Source: Steroidobacteraceae bacterium (GTDB lineage Bacteria > Pseudomonadota > Gammaproteobacteria > Steroidobacterales > Steroidobacteraceae). Taken from it: a DNA stretch of 50,027 nt. The stretch is taken from the NCBI GenBank assembly GCA_025458905.1, contig JALORN010000022.1:1-50027 (forward strand), read 5' to 3'. Positions within the stretch are counted from its first letter, which is position 1. Each line of letters begins with the position of its first letter. Under the pieces are notes generated by a model. That model searched no databases. It was not told the DNA's origin and saw only the letters and a list, made by a program, of their open reading frames with translations. Positions 31,513-40,257 of the stretch are shown here, in pieces. The position numbers and the translations under genes were made by a program.

Positions 31513-34095
31513 GTGACCGCGCAAGCAAGGTCCTCGACCGCTGTGAACCATAACTACCTTCGTTGGCTGACCTGGGCTGCCGCGGCCGTGATGGGGCTCA
31601 CGGTTCTGGCAATACTCGCCGTATCAGCCACTTATGTTTACCTGCAGCCGTCGCTGCCGACCGTCGAGGCGATGCGCAGCGCGGAGCTGCAGGTGCCGCT
31701 GCGCATCTACTCGCGCAGTGGCCAGCTGATCGCGCAGATCGGCGAGCAGCGGCGGATCCCGGTCGCGTTCGACCAGATCCCCGACCAGATCAAGCAGGCC
31801 TTCATCGCCGCCGAGGACGACCGGTTCTTCGAGCACCATGGCTTCGACTACCAGGGCATCCTGCGCTCGGCAGTCGTGAACCTCGTGAAGGGCTCGCGCG
31901 CCCAGGGCGCCTCGACCATCACGATGCAGACCGCCCGGAACATGTTCCTGAGCCAGGACCGGACCTGGCGGCGCAAGCTCCAGGAGGTGTTCCTGACCTA
32001 CCGGCTGGAGCGCGAGTTCTCGAAGGCGGAGATCCTCGGGCTCTACCTGAACGTCATCAGCTTCGGCAAGCGCGCCTACGGCGTCGCGGCGGCGGCGGAG
32101 ACCTACTTCGGCAAGACGCTCGACCAGCTGACGCTCGCCGAGGCGGCGACGCTCGCGCGCGTCCCGCAGGCGCCCTCGCGCTACAACCCGATCGCCGACC
32201 CGGAGGCCGCGGCGCAGCGCCGCGGCTACGTGCTGCGGCGGATGACCGAGCTCGGCTTCATCGACGAGCGCGCGGCCGCGGCCGCGGCGGCCGAGAAGGT
32301 CAAGGCCAGCATCCACTCGCAGAGCTTCGAGGTCGAGGCGCCGTACGTCGCCGAGATGGTGCGGCTCGAGGTGCTGAAGCGCTTCGGCGCGGCCGCGCAG
32401 AACGAGGGCTACAAGGTCTACACGACCATCGACACGCGGCTGCAGGCGGCGGCGAACCGCGCGCTGCGGCTCGGCCTGGTCGAGTACGACCGGCGCCACG
32501 GCTGGCGCGGCGCGCAGAACACCGTCGAGCTCGCCGGCGGCGAGGACGAGGCGAGGCTCGCGGCGATCGTCGAGGAGTACCCGAACGTCGGCATGCTGCA
32601 GCCGGCGCTGGTCGTCGAGGTCGCCGAGCGCTCGGCGAAGGTGTTCGTGCGCGGCCGTGGCTTCTCGCGGGTCGACTGGGACGGGCTGTCGTGGGCGCGC
32701 CGCAAGGAGAACGACCTGCGCGTCGGGCCCGAGCCGAAAGTCGCGTCCGACGTGCTGTCGCGCGGCGACGTGGTCTACGTGATCGAGCGCGGCGGGCTCG
32801 CGCAGCTGGTGCAGGTGCCGGAGGCCGAGGCGGCGCTGGTCGCGCTCGACCCGAACGACGGGGCGATCGCGGCGCTGGTCGGCGGCTTCGACTACTTCGA
32901 CAAGGGCTTCGGCAAGTTCAATCGCGTGACGCAGGCGCGGCGCCAGCCGGGCTCGGGCTTCAAGCCCTTCCTCTACTCGGCGGCGCTCGAGAACGGCTTC
33001 ACGCCCTCGTCGGTGATCATGGATTCGCCGTTCATCATCGACGACCCGAGCATGGAGGAGGCCTGGCGGCCCGAGAACTCGAGCGGCCAGTTCTACGGGC
33101 CGACGCGCTTCCGCGAGGCGCTGGTCAAGTCGCGCAACCTGGTGTCGATCCGCATCCTGCAGGCGATCGGCACGCGGCCGGTGATCGCCCACGCGACGCG
33201 CTTCGGCTTCCCGCGCAGCGCCCTGCCCTCGAACCTGACGCTCGCGCTCGGCACGCTGCAGGCGACGCCGCTGGAGGTGGCCTCGGGGTTCGCGGTGTTC
33301 GCCAACGGCGGCTATCGCGTGCCGCCGTACTTCATCGAGCGCATCGAGGACCCGCAGGGCAAGGTGGTGTACGAGGCGCGGCCGAAGGTCGCCGCGCCGG
33401 AGTGCGAGGCGGCCGCGGGCGCGCCCGCCGGGGCGATGGCGTCAGCGGTGGCGAGCGTCGAGGCGGCGCCATCGGTGCAGCGCGCCGGGATCGCGACGCG
33501 CGGCGGTGGCGAATGCCTGCTGCCGAAGGAGCAGCTCGCCGAGCGCGCGATCAGCGCGGAGAACGCCTGGCTGATCGACAGCATGCTCGCCGACGTGATC
33601 ACGCGCGGCACCGGGCGGCGCGCTCTCGCGCTCGGGCGCGGCGACCTCGCCGGCAAGACCGGCACGACCAACGATGCGAAGGACACCTGGTTCAACGGCT
33701 TCACGCGCGACCTGGTCGCGACGGTGTGGGTGGGCTTCGACCAGGAGCGGTCGCTCGGCGAGGGCGAGGAAGGCGCGCGCACCGCCGTGCCGATCTGGGT
33801 GCACTTCATGCGCGAGGCACTGCGTGGCGTCCCGCAGCGCTCGCGGCCGATGCCCGAGGGGCTGGTGCAGGTGCGCATCTCGCCCTTCGATGGCCAGATC
33901 GCGAGCGTCGACGACCCGAACGCGATCTTCGAGACCTTCATGGCGGACCGGCTGCCGCAGGGCGGCGTGCTCGGGGGTGGTGAGGGCGCCTACGATGCGG
34001 GGTTGATGGCGACGCCCGACGGCAGCGGCGGCCCGGTGCCCGCCGCAGGCGAGCCGGCCACGGCGACGCCGCCGAGCGCGGAGCCACTCTTCTGA
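31513..34095 (+). CDS. mrcA: Penicillin-binding protein 1A (bifunctional transglycosylase/transpeptidase)
   Basis: The 860-residue protein polymerises and cross-links peptidoglycan. After a cytoplasmic tail and a signal-anchor helix (about 20-42) comes the GT51 domain with E101 in AAEDDRFFEHHG and QGASTITMQTARN. The OB-like insert of class 1A follows. The transpeptidase has the active Ser481 in SGFK, SRN in VKSRNLVS, and K715 in KTGTT. Start is GTG 31513 with AGG six bases upstream; GTG 31543 (reading MNHNYLRW) is an alternative. A long low-complexity Ala-rich insert lies between the SxN and KTG motifs (about 635-665). The stop shares one base with the next gene (TGATG). Confidence 0.96.
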   Translation: MTAQARSSTAVNHNYLRWLTWAAAAVMGLTVLAILAVSATYVYLQPSLPTVEAMRSAELQVPLRIYSRSGQLIAQIGEQRRIPVAFDQIPDQIKQAFIAAEDDRFFEHHGFDYQGILRSAVVNLVKGSRAQGASTITMQTARNMFLSQDRTWRRKLQEVFLTYRLEREFSKAEILGLYLNVISFGKRAYGVAAAAETYFGKTLDQLTLAEAATLARVPQAPSRYNPIADPEAAAQRRGYVLRRMTELGFIDERAAAAAAAEKVKASIHSQSFEVEAPYVAEMVRLEVLKRFGAAAQNEGYKVYTTIDTRLQAAANRALRLGLVEYDRRHGWRGAQNTVELAGGEDEARLAAIVEEYPNVGMLQPALVVEVAERSAKVFVRGRGFSRVDWDGLSWARRKENDLRVGPEPKVASDVLSRGDVVYVIERGGLAQLVQVPEAEAALVALDPNDGAIAALVGGFDYFDKGFGKFNRVTQARRQPGSGFKPFLYSAALENGFTPSSVIMDSPFIIDDPSMEEAWRPENSSGQFYGPTRFREALVKSRNLVSIRILQAIGTRPVIAHATRFGFPRSALPSNLTLALGTLQATPLEVASGFAVFANGGYRVPPYFIERIEDPQGKVVYEARPKVAAPECEAAAGAPAGAMASAVASVEAAPSVQRAGIATRGGGECLLPKEQLAERAISAENAWLIDSMLADVITRGTGRRALALGRGDLAGKTGTTNDAKDTWFNGFTRDLVATVWVGFDQERSLGEGEEGARTAVPIWVHFMREALRGVPQRSRPMPEGLVQVRISPFDGQIASVDDPNAIFETFMADRLPQGGVLGGGEGAYDAGLMATPDGSGGPVPAAGEPATATPPSAEPLF

Positions 34096-34709
34096 TGAGC
34101 CGCAGGCTGCCACCGCGTGCCGGGGAGAACATCAGGCGCGCGCTGGCGCAGGAGGCGGCGCGCGTGATGGCCGAGCACGGCGTGCGCGACTTCCTGTTCG
34201 CCAAGCGCAAGGCGGCCGAACGCCTCGGCGTGGTCGACAACTCCGTGCTGCCGCGCAATACCGAGATCGAGGAGGCGCTGGCGGAGTACCAGCGGCTGTT
34301 CGGCGGCGAAGACCACGTCGAGTCGCTGCTCGCGCAGCGGCTCGCCGCGCTCGCGGCGATGCGTCACCTGCACGAGTTCCAGCCGCGACTGGTCGGCGCG
34401 GTGCTCAATGGCACCGCGACCCTGCACAGCGACGTGCAGCTGCACGTGTTCGCCGACCGCGCCGAGACCGTCGCGTTCAGGCTGATGGACAGCGGCGTGC
34501 CCTACGAGATCGGCGAGAAGCGCGTGAAGATGAACGCCGAGCGGCAGCTGCAGCAGCCGTCGCTGCACTTCGAGATCGACGACCAGGCGATCGAGGTGGT
34601 GGTATTCCCGGTCGACGGCATCCGGCAGGCGCCGGTCAGCCCCGTCGACGGCAAGCCGATGCGGCGCGCCGACCTCGCCGAGGTCGAAGCCCTCGTCGCC
34701 GGCGGGTAG
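34095..34709 (+). CDS. Conserved protein of unknown function, coupled to mrcA
   Basis: The 204-residue protein starts at ATG 34095, which shares one base with the mrcA stop, so it is translationally coupled. It is soluble and has an N-terminal helical part (ALAQEAARVMAEHGVRDFLFAKRKAAERLG) and a C-terminal mixed domain (VGAVLNGTATLHSDVQLHVFAD, VVVFPVDGIRQAP, PVDGKPMRRADL). The segment NGTATLHSDVQLHVF is reminiscent of a nucleotidyltransferase fold, but I cannot identify catalytic residues with confidence. I remember similar unannotated proteins in Xanthomonadales. Its stop codon abuts a 40-bp inverted repeat. Confidence 0.75.
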   Translation: MSRRLPPRAGENIRRALAQEAARVMAEHGVRDFLFAKRKAAERLGVVDNSVLPRNTEIEEALAEYQRLFGGEDHVESLLAQRLAALAAMRHLHEFQPRLVGAVLNGTATLHSDVQLHVFADRAETVAFRLMDSGVPYEIGEKRVKMNAERQLQQPSLHFEIDDQAIEVVVFPVDGIRQAPVSPVDGKPMRRADLAEVEALVAGG

Positions 34710-34790
34710 GAAAAAAGGGGACAGATTTATTTTCCAGCTGCTTTTCCGTGACGGAAAAGCAGCTGGAAAATAAATCTGTCCCCTTTTTTC
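34710..34790. repeat. 40-bp perfect inverted repeat between convergent genes, acts as bidirectional terminator
   Basis: Arms 34710-34749 and 34751-34790 are exact reverse complements with a single G at 34750 between them. Each arm has outer A6 (T6), then GGGGACAGATTTATTTT and an inner CCAGCTGCTTTTCCGT. The element fills the whole gap between the TAG of the 204-residue gene and the TAG of gltA. Transcribed from either side it gives a long hairpin with a terminal U-run. The GGGGACAGATTTATTTT core is one I remember from dispersed intergenic repeats in gammaproteobacteria, some linked to REP-associated transposases. Confidence 0.9.
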
Positions 34791-36085
34791 TAGCGCTTGG
34801 CGGCGGGGATGTAGTCGCGCTGCTTGGGGCCGGTGTAGAGCTGGCGCGGGCGGCCGATCTTCATGCCGGGGTCGGAGATCATCTCCTGCCAGTGGGCGAC
34901 CCAGCCGGCGGTGCGCGCGATCGCGAACATCACCGTGAACATCGAGCGCGGGATGTTGAGCGCGCTGTAGATGATGCCCGAGTAGAAGTCGACGTTCGGG
35001 TAGAGCTTGCGCGCGACGAAGTAGTCGTCCTTGAGGGCGACCTCCTCCAGGCGCATCGCGAGCTCGAGCAGCGGGTTGTCGGCGCGCCCCATCTTCGCCA
35101 GCACCTTGTGGCACATCTCTCGGATGATCTTGGCGCGCGGATCGAAGTTCTTGTACACGCGATGGCCGAAGCCCATCAGGCGCACGTTGCTCTGCTTGTC
35201 CTTCACCTTCTCCAGGAACTTCGGGATGTTGTCGACCGAGCCGATCGCCTCGAGCATCTCGAGCACCGCCTCGTTGGCGCCGCCGTGCGCCGGCCCCCAG
35301 AGCGCGGAGACGCCCGCCGAGATCGCGGCATAGGGGTTGGCGCCGGTCGAGCCGGCGAGGCGCACCGTGGAGGTGCTGGCATTCTGCTCGTGGTCGGCAT
35401 GCAGGATCAGCAGCAGGTCGAGTGCCTGCGCGGCGAGCGGGTCGATCTCGTAGGGCTCGCAGGGCACGGCGTAGAACATGTGCAGCAGGTTCGCCGCGTA
35501 GCCGAGGTCGTTGCGCGGGTAGATGAACGGCTGGCCCAGCGAGTGCTTGTAGGCCGCGGCCGAGATCGTCGGGATCTTGGCGATGATGCGGTGCGCGAAG
35601 ATCTCGCGGTGCCGCGGGTTATAGATGTCCATCGAGTCGTGGTAGAACGCGGACATCGACGCCACGATCGCGCTCGTCATCGCCATCGGGTGCGCGTCGT
35701 AGTGGAAGCCGTTGTACATCCGCAGCAGCGACTCGTTGATCATCGTGTGCCGCTGGATGCTGGTCGTGAACTCGGCCAGCTGCTTCGCGTTCGGCAGCTC
35801 GCCGTTCAGCAGCAGGTAGGAGACCTCGAGGAACGAGCTGTGCTCGGCGAGCTGGTCGATCGGGTAGCCCCGGTACAGCAGCACGCCCGCATCGCCGTCG
35901 ATGTAGGTGATCTTGGACTCGGTGCTGGCCGTCGCCATGAAGCCCGGGTCGAAGGTGAAGACGCCGTGGTCCTTGTTGACGGCGGCGATGTCGACGACAT
36001 CGGGCCCGATCGTGCCGGACCTGACCGGCAATTCCGTCTTCTTGCCGGTGGAAACGTCGGTGAGCTCGAACTTCTTGGTGGCCAT
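34790..36085 (-). CDS. gltA: Citrate synthase (type I, hexameric)
   Basis: The 431-residue enzyme condenses acetyl-CoA and oxaloacetate at entry to the TCA cycle. It starts at ATG 36085 ([10 protein letters not shown]). Typical segments are [49 protein letters not shown] with an active-site His, [14 protein letters not shown] with the second His, and [10 protein letters not shown] with the catalytic Asp. Length and N-terminal domain fit the NADH-sensitive gammaproteobacterial form. Its TAG stop is the edge of the 40-bp inverted repeat. Confidence 0.97.
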   Translation of the reverse strand: MATKKFELTDVSTGKKTELPVRSGTIGPDVVDIAAVNKDHGVFTFDPGFMATASTESKITYIDGDAGVLLYRGYPIDQLAEHSSFLEVSYLLLNGELPNAKQLAEFTTSIQRHTMINESLLRMYNGFHYDAHPMAMTSAIVASMSAFYHDSMDIYNPRHREIFAHRIIAKIPTISAAAYKHSLGQPFIYPRNDLGYAANLLHMFYAVPCEPYEIDPLAAQALDLLLILHADHEQNASTSTVRLAGSTGANPYAAISAGVSALWGPAHGGANEAVLEMLEAIGSVDNIPKFLEKVKDKQSNVRLMGFGHRVYKNFDPRAKIIREMCHKVLAKMGRADNPLLELAMRLEEVALKDDYFVARKLYPNVDFYSGIIYSALNIPRSMFTVMFAIARTAGWVAHWQEMISDPGMKIGRPRQLYTGPKQRDYIPAAKR

Positions 36086-36127
36086 GATTTCGCGGATCCA
36101 GTGGTAACCGCGAAAGTTGACACTCCA

Positions 36128-36151
36128 CGCGTGCCAAAATCAAGGCACGCG
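36128..36151. terminator. 8-bp stem hairpin between the M48 protease gene and gltA
   Basis: CGCGTGCC and GGCACGCG form a stem around AAAATCAA, 25 bp after the protease stop codon and 42 bp before the gltA start. There is no T-run after the stem on the minus strand, so it may instead be an operator or a weak terminator. Confidence 0.4.
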
Positions 36152-36175
36152 GTCATGGACCGGCGGGACCTGCCG

Positions 36176-37675
36176 CTATTCGACCACCTTGTAGAGCATC
36201 CCGGGCTGCAGCTTCTTGTCCGGGTAGAGGCCGTTGATCAGCAGGAGCTCTTCCTTCTGGTACCGGTCCACGGGCACGTTCGCCGCGTAGGCACCGAGGT
36301 CGGTGGTCGCGTCGGCCTGCTTGATCCGCAGGCGATACGGCTCGGCGAGCGGGAACTCGGCCGGCTTCAGCCCGCGCATCGTCTGTGCCACCGACTGGAA
36401 CAGGCCATCGGCCTCGGGCACCGTGCCGCGCGAGGACTTGCTGGCGCCCGCGAACAGATAGGCGCTGCCGCCGCGATAGATGACGACCCAGCGCACCGGC
36501 CCGGCCCCGCCGTCGAGCGGCGAGCCGTTGGTGGTGATCAGCGAATAGCCGTCCATGCCGTTGGACGTGAACTGCTGGCCGCCGGTGACCGTGGCGCCGC
36601 GAAGCTGCGTCAGCAGGAACTCGCGCGGGCCCTGGTTCGGCGGCACGCCGCGCACCGTGACCTGCATGATCGTGTCCTTGTTGGGCGTGAACGCGAGCAG
36701 GCGGTCGCGCAGGTTCTCGACCGTCCAGCCGCGCGGGAACGCGATCGTGATGCCCATGTCGGCGTGGTAGAAACGGTTGTCGCGCACGATGCCCTGGGCG
36801 CGGCTCGAGCCGTAGACCATGCCGTCGAGCCGGCGCAGGTACTCGTCGCGGTTGTCGATCCAGCCGCCGGGCGGGCCCTGCTCGACCTTGGCCGCACCCT
36901 TGGCGGCCTGGATCATGCGGGCGTCGGGCGTCGGGTGCGACGAGAACAGGCCGTGGTAGATGCGCGGCTCGCGGCCCTCGGCGCGCGCGCGGGCGATCTC
37001 GAAGTTCTCGCCGCGCTTGAACATCTCGAAGGTGTCGCGCATCGCCTCGGGCCGGTAGCCGGCGCGCGCCGAGAACTTCAGGCCGAGACGGTCGGCCTCG
37101 AGTTCGTTCTCGCGGCCATAGCCCTGCAACCAGGCGCCGGCGCCGAGGTTGGCGAGCTGCGCGACGGCACCCGAGCCGGTGGCGATGGCGGCACCGGTGG
37201 CGAGCACCTGGGCGAGGATGCCCTGGGTCTGGCGGCGCTGCGGGTGACGGGCGGTGACGTGCGCGATCTCGTGGCCGAGCACCGAGGCGAGCTCGGCCTC
37301 GGAGTTGAGGTTCAGCAGCAGGCCGCGGTTCATGTAGACGTAGCAGCAGCCGGTCGTGAACGCGTTGATCGCCTCGTCGTCGAGCACCAGGAACTTGAAC
37401 TCGTTGACCGGCAGGTCGCTGACGCGCGCGATCCGCTGGCCGATCTCGCTGACGTATTCCTGGATCGCCTGGTCCTCGTAGACGCCGTAGGCCTTGATGA
37501 TCTCGGCGTGCGCCTTGCGGGAGGTCTCGCTCTCCTTCATGGGCTTCGGCGCGCGCGCGCCGGAGGACTGCGCGACGGCCTCCCCGACGGACGACGGGGA
37601 CGGCAGGGCGCCGGCAGCCACCGCCAGGGCGGCGGCGAGCAGGACAGGGACGAAGCGACGCTGCGGGTTGGGCAT
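36176..37675 (-). CDS. Periplasmic M48-family zinc metalloprotease
   Basis: The 499-residue protein starts at ATG 37675 (MPNPQRRF) and has a signal peptide (VLLAAALAVAAGALPSPSSV). The protease domain contains LGHEIAHVTARH with zinc ligands H135 and H139 and catalytic E136, and ENELEADRLG with the third ligand. The region after about residue 290 is a separate domain (ITIAFPRGWTVENLRDRLLAF), and the last 60 residues (LLLINGLYPDKKLQPGMLYKVV) look like a degenerate LysM-like fold. These proteases take part in envelope quality control; the exact target is unknown. An upstream in-frame ATG at 37783 lacks a signal peptide context and is rejected. Confidence 0.9.
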   Translation of the reverse strand: MPNPQRRFVPVLLAAALAVAAGALPSPSSVGEAVAQSSGARAPKPMKESETSRKAHAEIIKAYGVYEDQAIQEYVSEIGQRIARVSDLPVNEFKFLVLDDEAINAFTTGCCYVYMNRGLLLNLNSEAELASVLGHEIAHVTARHPQRRQTQGILAQVLATGAAIATGSGAVAQLANLGAGAWLQGYGRENELEADRLGLKFSARAGYRPEAMRDTFEMFKRGENFEIARARAEGREPRIYHGLFSSHPTPDARMIQAAKGAAKVEQGPPGGWIDNRDEYLRRLDGMVYGSSRAQGIVRDNRFYHADMGITIAFPRGWTVENLRDRLLAFTPNKDTIMQVTVRGVPPNQGPREFLLTQLRGATVTGGQQFTSNGMDGYSLITTNGSPLDGGAGPVRWVVIYRGGSAYLFAGASKSSRGTVPEADGLFQSVAQTMRGLKPAEFPLAEPYRLRIKQADATTDLGAYAANVPVDRYQKEELLLINGLYPDKKLQPGMLYKVVE

Positions 37676-37814
37676 GTGCGAAACCTCGCAGATACGAGTG
37701 CGGGGCGCCAGCGGAAGTTCCGGCCCTCCGGCTGGCAGGCACGTCCGACCCGCTCGCCGGGTCACGCGGCAGGGTGCGGGCACGACGGGCGGCCACCCGG
37801 GCCGCCCGACGGGG

Positions 37815-38030
37815 TCAGCGGGCGGCGCCCGCGGCGGCGTACTTCTTGCGGAACTTGTCGACGCGGCCGGCGGTGTCGACCATCTTCTGCTTGCCCGTGT
37901 AGAACGGGTGGCAGCTGGAGCACACCTCGACGTTCAGGTCTTCCGTCAGGGTGGAGCGCGTCTTGAACGAGTTGCCGCAGGAGCACGTGACCGTGATCTC
38001 GCGGTAGTCGGGGTGAATGCCAGCCTTCAT
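37815..38030 (-). CDS. rpmE: 50S ribosomal protein L31 (zinc-binding type)
   Basis: The 71-residue protein begins MKAGIHPDY and carries the four zinc ligands in CSCGNSF and [11 protein letters not shown], so it is the zinc-containing C+ form. The C-terminus [18 protein letters not shown] is typical. Upstream in-frame starts to 38219 add an unrelated GC-rich tail and lie beyond the likely transcription start. A good sigma70-type promoter lies 38-66 bp upstream of the ATG. Confidence 0.97.
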   Translation of the reverse strand: MKAGIHPDYREITVTCSCGNSFKTRSTLTEDLNVEVCSSCHPFYTGKQKMVDTAGRVDKFRKKYAAAGAAR

Positions 38031-38067
38031 GGGCTCGTCCTTCGGGCTCGGTCGAAAAAGGCCGCGC

Positions 38068-38096
38068 AGCATAGCGGCGTTGACCCTCGGGCACAA
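38068..38096 (-). promoter_or_regulatory. rpmE promoter (-35 TTGTGC, 17-bp spacer, -10 TATGCT)
   Basis: On the minus strand, TTGTGC (38096-38091) and TATGCT (38073-38068) are separated by exactly 17 bp, 38 bp before the rpmE ATG. The -10 lies in GCTATGCTGCG, the same string as that found before the anti-sigma-like gene. It is the best complete promoter in the window. Confidence 0.6.
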
Positions 38097-38127
38097 GCCG
38101 CGGCGAGGGCCGCCGGGTCCGCCGTCC

Positions 38128-38150
38128 TTATCCACACCAACTGTGGATAA
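38128..38150. promoter_or_regulatory. Pair of inverted consensus DnaA boxes
   Basis: TTATCCACA at 38128-38136 and TGTGGATAA at 38142-38150 each match the DnaA box consensus exactly and face each other across CCAAC. A partial third copy (TGTGGAGAG) starts at 38154. They lie 32-54 bp upstream of the rpmE -35 element. Confidence 0.65.
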
Positions 38151-38366
38151 CTCTGTGGAGAGCATCACGCCGCGCGGCGAAAATCCCTGCCCGCGTTGAG
38201 TTTCTGCGGTTTTGGTCAAATAATGACCAGAGCCATAAAATCATACGAATCAATAGTTTACGGCGCTATCGTCGTGCGATCTCAGCAATATTGCTCGTAA
38301 TGCCCTCATTTCCGATCCATACAGTCCCGGCTGTGCATACTTTGCGCCCGGCGCGCTGAAAACGGG

Positions 38367-39551
38367 CTAAGTGCCGGTTTCTGCTGGCAGGAACTCGACC
38401 AGCACTTCGTTCAGGAAGCGCAGCCCCAGCGCGCTCGGTGCGATCCGCCCGCTCCCGACATGCAACAGGCCGCGCGCCACGAGTCGCTGCAGCGCCGGCG
38501 CAATGGACTCGAGCGGCAGGCCGGCGCGCTGCTCGAACGTCTCCGACTCGACACCTTCGACGAGCCGCAGGGCGTTCAGCATGAACTCGAACGGGCGCTG
38601 CGCGGCCGGCACTTCGGTGCGCGTCACGGCCGCGGGCTGCTGGCCGAGGTAGCGACGCGGCTCGCGCAGGCGCACGGTACGCCGGATCCCGAGTGCACCG
38701 TCGGCCGCGCGCGCGCTGAGCTTGCCGTGCGCACCGGCGCCGATGCCGAGGTAGTCGCCGAAGCGCCAGTAGTTGAGGTTGTGGCGGCACTCGCGGCCGG
38801 GGCGTGCGTAGGCCGAGACCTCGTAGCGTGCGAAGCCGGCGTCCGCGAGCCGCGCCTGCGCCACGTCGAGCATCGCCTCGACGTCGTCGTCGCGCGGCAG
38901 GCCGGTCGGCGGTTGCGCGGCGAACGGCGTGCCCGGCTCGAGCGTCAGGTGATAGTGGGAGACCTGCGCAGGCTGCAGCGCGAGCGCCGCCTCGACGTCG
39001 GCCAGCGCGCGCGCGACGTCCTGGCCGGGCAGGCCGTACATCAGGTCGAGGTTGAAGTTGTCGAGCCCGGCGGCGTGCAGCTCGGCGGCGGCGCGGCGCG
39101 TATCGTCGGCGGCGTGGATGCGGCCGAGCGCGCGCAGCGCCGCGGCGTCGAAGCTCTGCGCGCCGAGCGACACGCGATCGACGCCGGCGGCGGCGTAGCC
39201 GGCGAAGCGGCCGCGCTCGATCGTGCCGGGGTTGGCCTCCATCGTCACCTCGACGTCGGCCGCGAACGGCAGCCGTCGCCGTGCGCCCTCGAGCACCGCG
39301 CCGATCGACTCGGGCGAGAACAGGCTCGGGGTGCCGCCCCCGAGGAACACGCTCACGACCTCGCGCGAGTGCGCGGCGAGCGCCGGGTCCGCATCGACCT
39401 CCGCCTCGAGATCGGCCAGCAGCGCCGCGACGTAGCGCGCCTCGGGCAGCGCATCGCGCACCGCGTGCGAGTTGAAGTCGCAGTACGGGCACTTGCTGAC
39501 GCACCACGGGAAGTGGACGTAGAGCGCCAGCGGCGGCAGCGGCGGCGTCAT
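38367..39551 (-). CDS. hemW: Radical SAM heme chaperone HemW
   Basis: The 394-residue protein starts at ATG 39551 (MTPPLPPLALYVHFPW). The radical-SAM cluster motif is CVSKCPYCDF (CxxxCxxC), followed by VFLGGGTPSLF, VTMEANPGT, VSLGAQSFD and LDLMYGLPGQ. The C-terminal HemN-type domain includes RFEFMLNALRL-like sequence (RPFEFMLNALRLVEG). HemW binds heme and delivers it to respiratory enzymes; the name replaces the older coproporphyrinogen oxidase annotation. It lies 94 bp after rdgB, which is a common pairing in gammaproteobacteria. Confidence 0.95.
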   Translation of the reverse strand: MTPPLPPLALYVHFPWCVSKCPYCDFNSHAVRDALPEARYVAALLADLEAEVDADPALAAHSREVVSVFLGGGTPSLFSPESIGAVLEGARRRLPFAADVEVTMEANPGTIERGRFAGYAAAGVDRVSLGAQSFDAAALRALGRIHAADDTRRAAAELHAAGLDNFNLDLMYGLPGQDVARALADVEAALALQPAQVSHYHLTLEPGTPFAAQPPTGLPRDDDVEAMLDVAQARLADAGFARYEVSAYARPGRECRHNLNYWRFGDYLGIGAGAHGKLSARAADGALGIRRTVRLREPRRYLGQQPAAVTRTEVPAAQRPFEFMLNALRLVEGVESETFEQRAGLPLESIAPALQRLVARGLLHVGSGRIAPSALGLRFLNEVLVEFLPAETGT

Positions 39552-39645
39552 GGACGACGGCGATGCGTGCACGGGCCACGCAGGCCGGCAGCGCCAGGCA
39601 GAGGAGCGCGCCGGTCGGCGGGCGCGCGCTGCTGCGCGGTGCCCG

Positions 39646-40257
39646 TCATCGGACGGCGGCGCGCAGCTGGGCGAGCACGGCGCGCAGCGCGGCGCCGCGG
39701 TGGCTGCGCGCATGCTTCTCGGCCGAGGCGAGCTCGGCGGCGCTGCGACCGCTGGCGGCGTCCTCGAACACGGGGTCGTAGCCGAAGCCGCCGCGGCCGC
39801 GCGGCGCCTCGAGGATGCGGCCTTCCCAGCAGCCCTCGCCGAGCAGCGGCGCCGGGTCGTCGGCGGAGCGCAGCAGCACGATCGCGCAGCGGAAGCGCGC
39901 CGTGCGCCGCGCCGGCGCGACGCCCTGCAGCTCGCGCAGCAGCTTGTCGACGTTGGCCGCATCGCCCGGCGAGGCGTCGCTGCCCGGGGCTGCGGCATAG
40001 CGCGCCGAGCGCACGCCGGGCGCGCCGCCGAGCGCGTCGACCTCGAGCCCCGAGTCGTCCGCCATCGCGGCTAGGCCGGTGCGCGCGGCGGCGTGCCGCG
40101 CCTTCAGCAGGGCGTTGTCCGCGAACGTGAGGCCGGTCTCCTCGGGGGACTCGACGCCGAACGCCGACAGCGGCTCGAACTCGAGGCCGGCCGGGCCGAG
40201 CAGCTCGGCGAACTCGCGCAGCTTGCCGAGGTTGCCGGTCGCGAGCACGACGCGCAT
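39646..40257 (-). CDS. rdgB: RdgB/HAM1 non-canonical purine NTP pyrophosphatase
   Basis: The 203-residue enzyme removes dITP and XTP from the nucleotide pool. It starts with VVLATGNLGKLREFAELL, then FADNALLKARHAA, ADDSGLEVDALGGAPGVRSARYA and GFGYDPVF, all signature segments with the catalytic Lys, Glu and Asp residues. Its ATG shares one base with the stop of the P-type ATPase gene (TGATG), so the two are translationally coupled. Confidence 0.96.
   Translation of the reverse strand: MRVVLATGNLGKLREFAELLGPAGLEFEPLSAFGVESPEETGLTFADNALLKARHAAARTGLAAMADDSGLEVDALGGAPGVRSARYAAAPGSDASPGDAANVDKLLRELQGVAPARRTARFRCAIVLLRSADDPAPLLGEGCWEGRILEAPRGRGGFGYDPVFEDAASGRSAAELASAEKHARSHRGAALRAVLAQLRAAVR

Larger units (their letters stand above)
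38031..38366. other. Intergenic region hemW-rpmE (336 bp), AT-rich with palindromes
   Basis: No gene is seen. Besides the rpmE promoter it holds two facing DnaA boxes (38128-38150), the inverted repeat TGGTCA/TGACCA (38213-38218 and 38224-38229) and the 12-bp palindrome AGCAATATTGCT (38284-38295). The stretch 38211-38350 is much more AT-rich than the coding DNA on either side. Confidence 0.6.

Noticed and set aside
34748..37966. 1072-codon plus-strand frame opposite gltA and the M48 protease
   Set aside because: Antisense to two clear families; composition is Val/Arg/His-rich shadow sequence.
38097..38366. Chromosomal origin of replication
   Set aside because: Only two full DnaA boxes are present, and no dnaA, dnaN, gidA or parAB gene lies nearby. 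It is reported as a DnaA-box pair instead.
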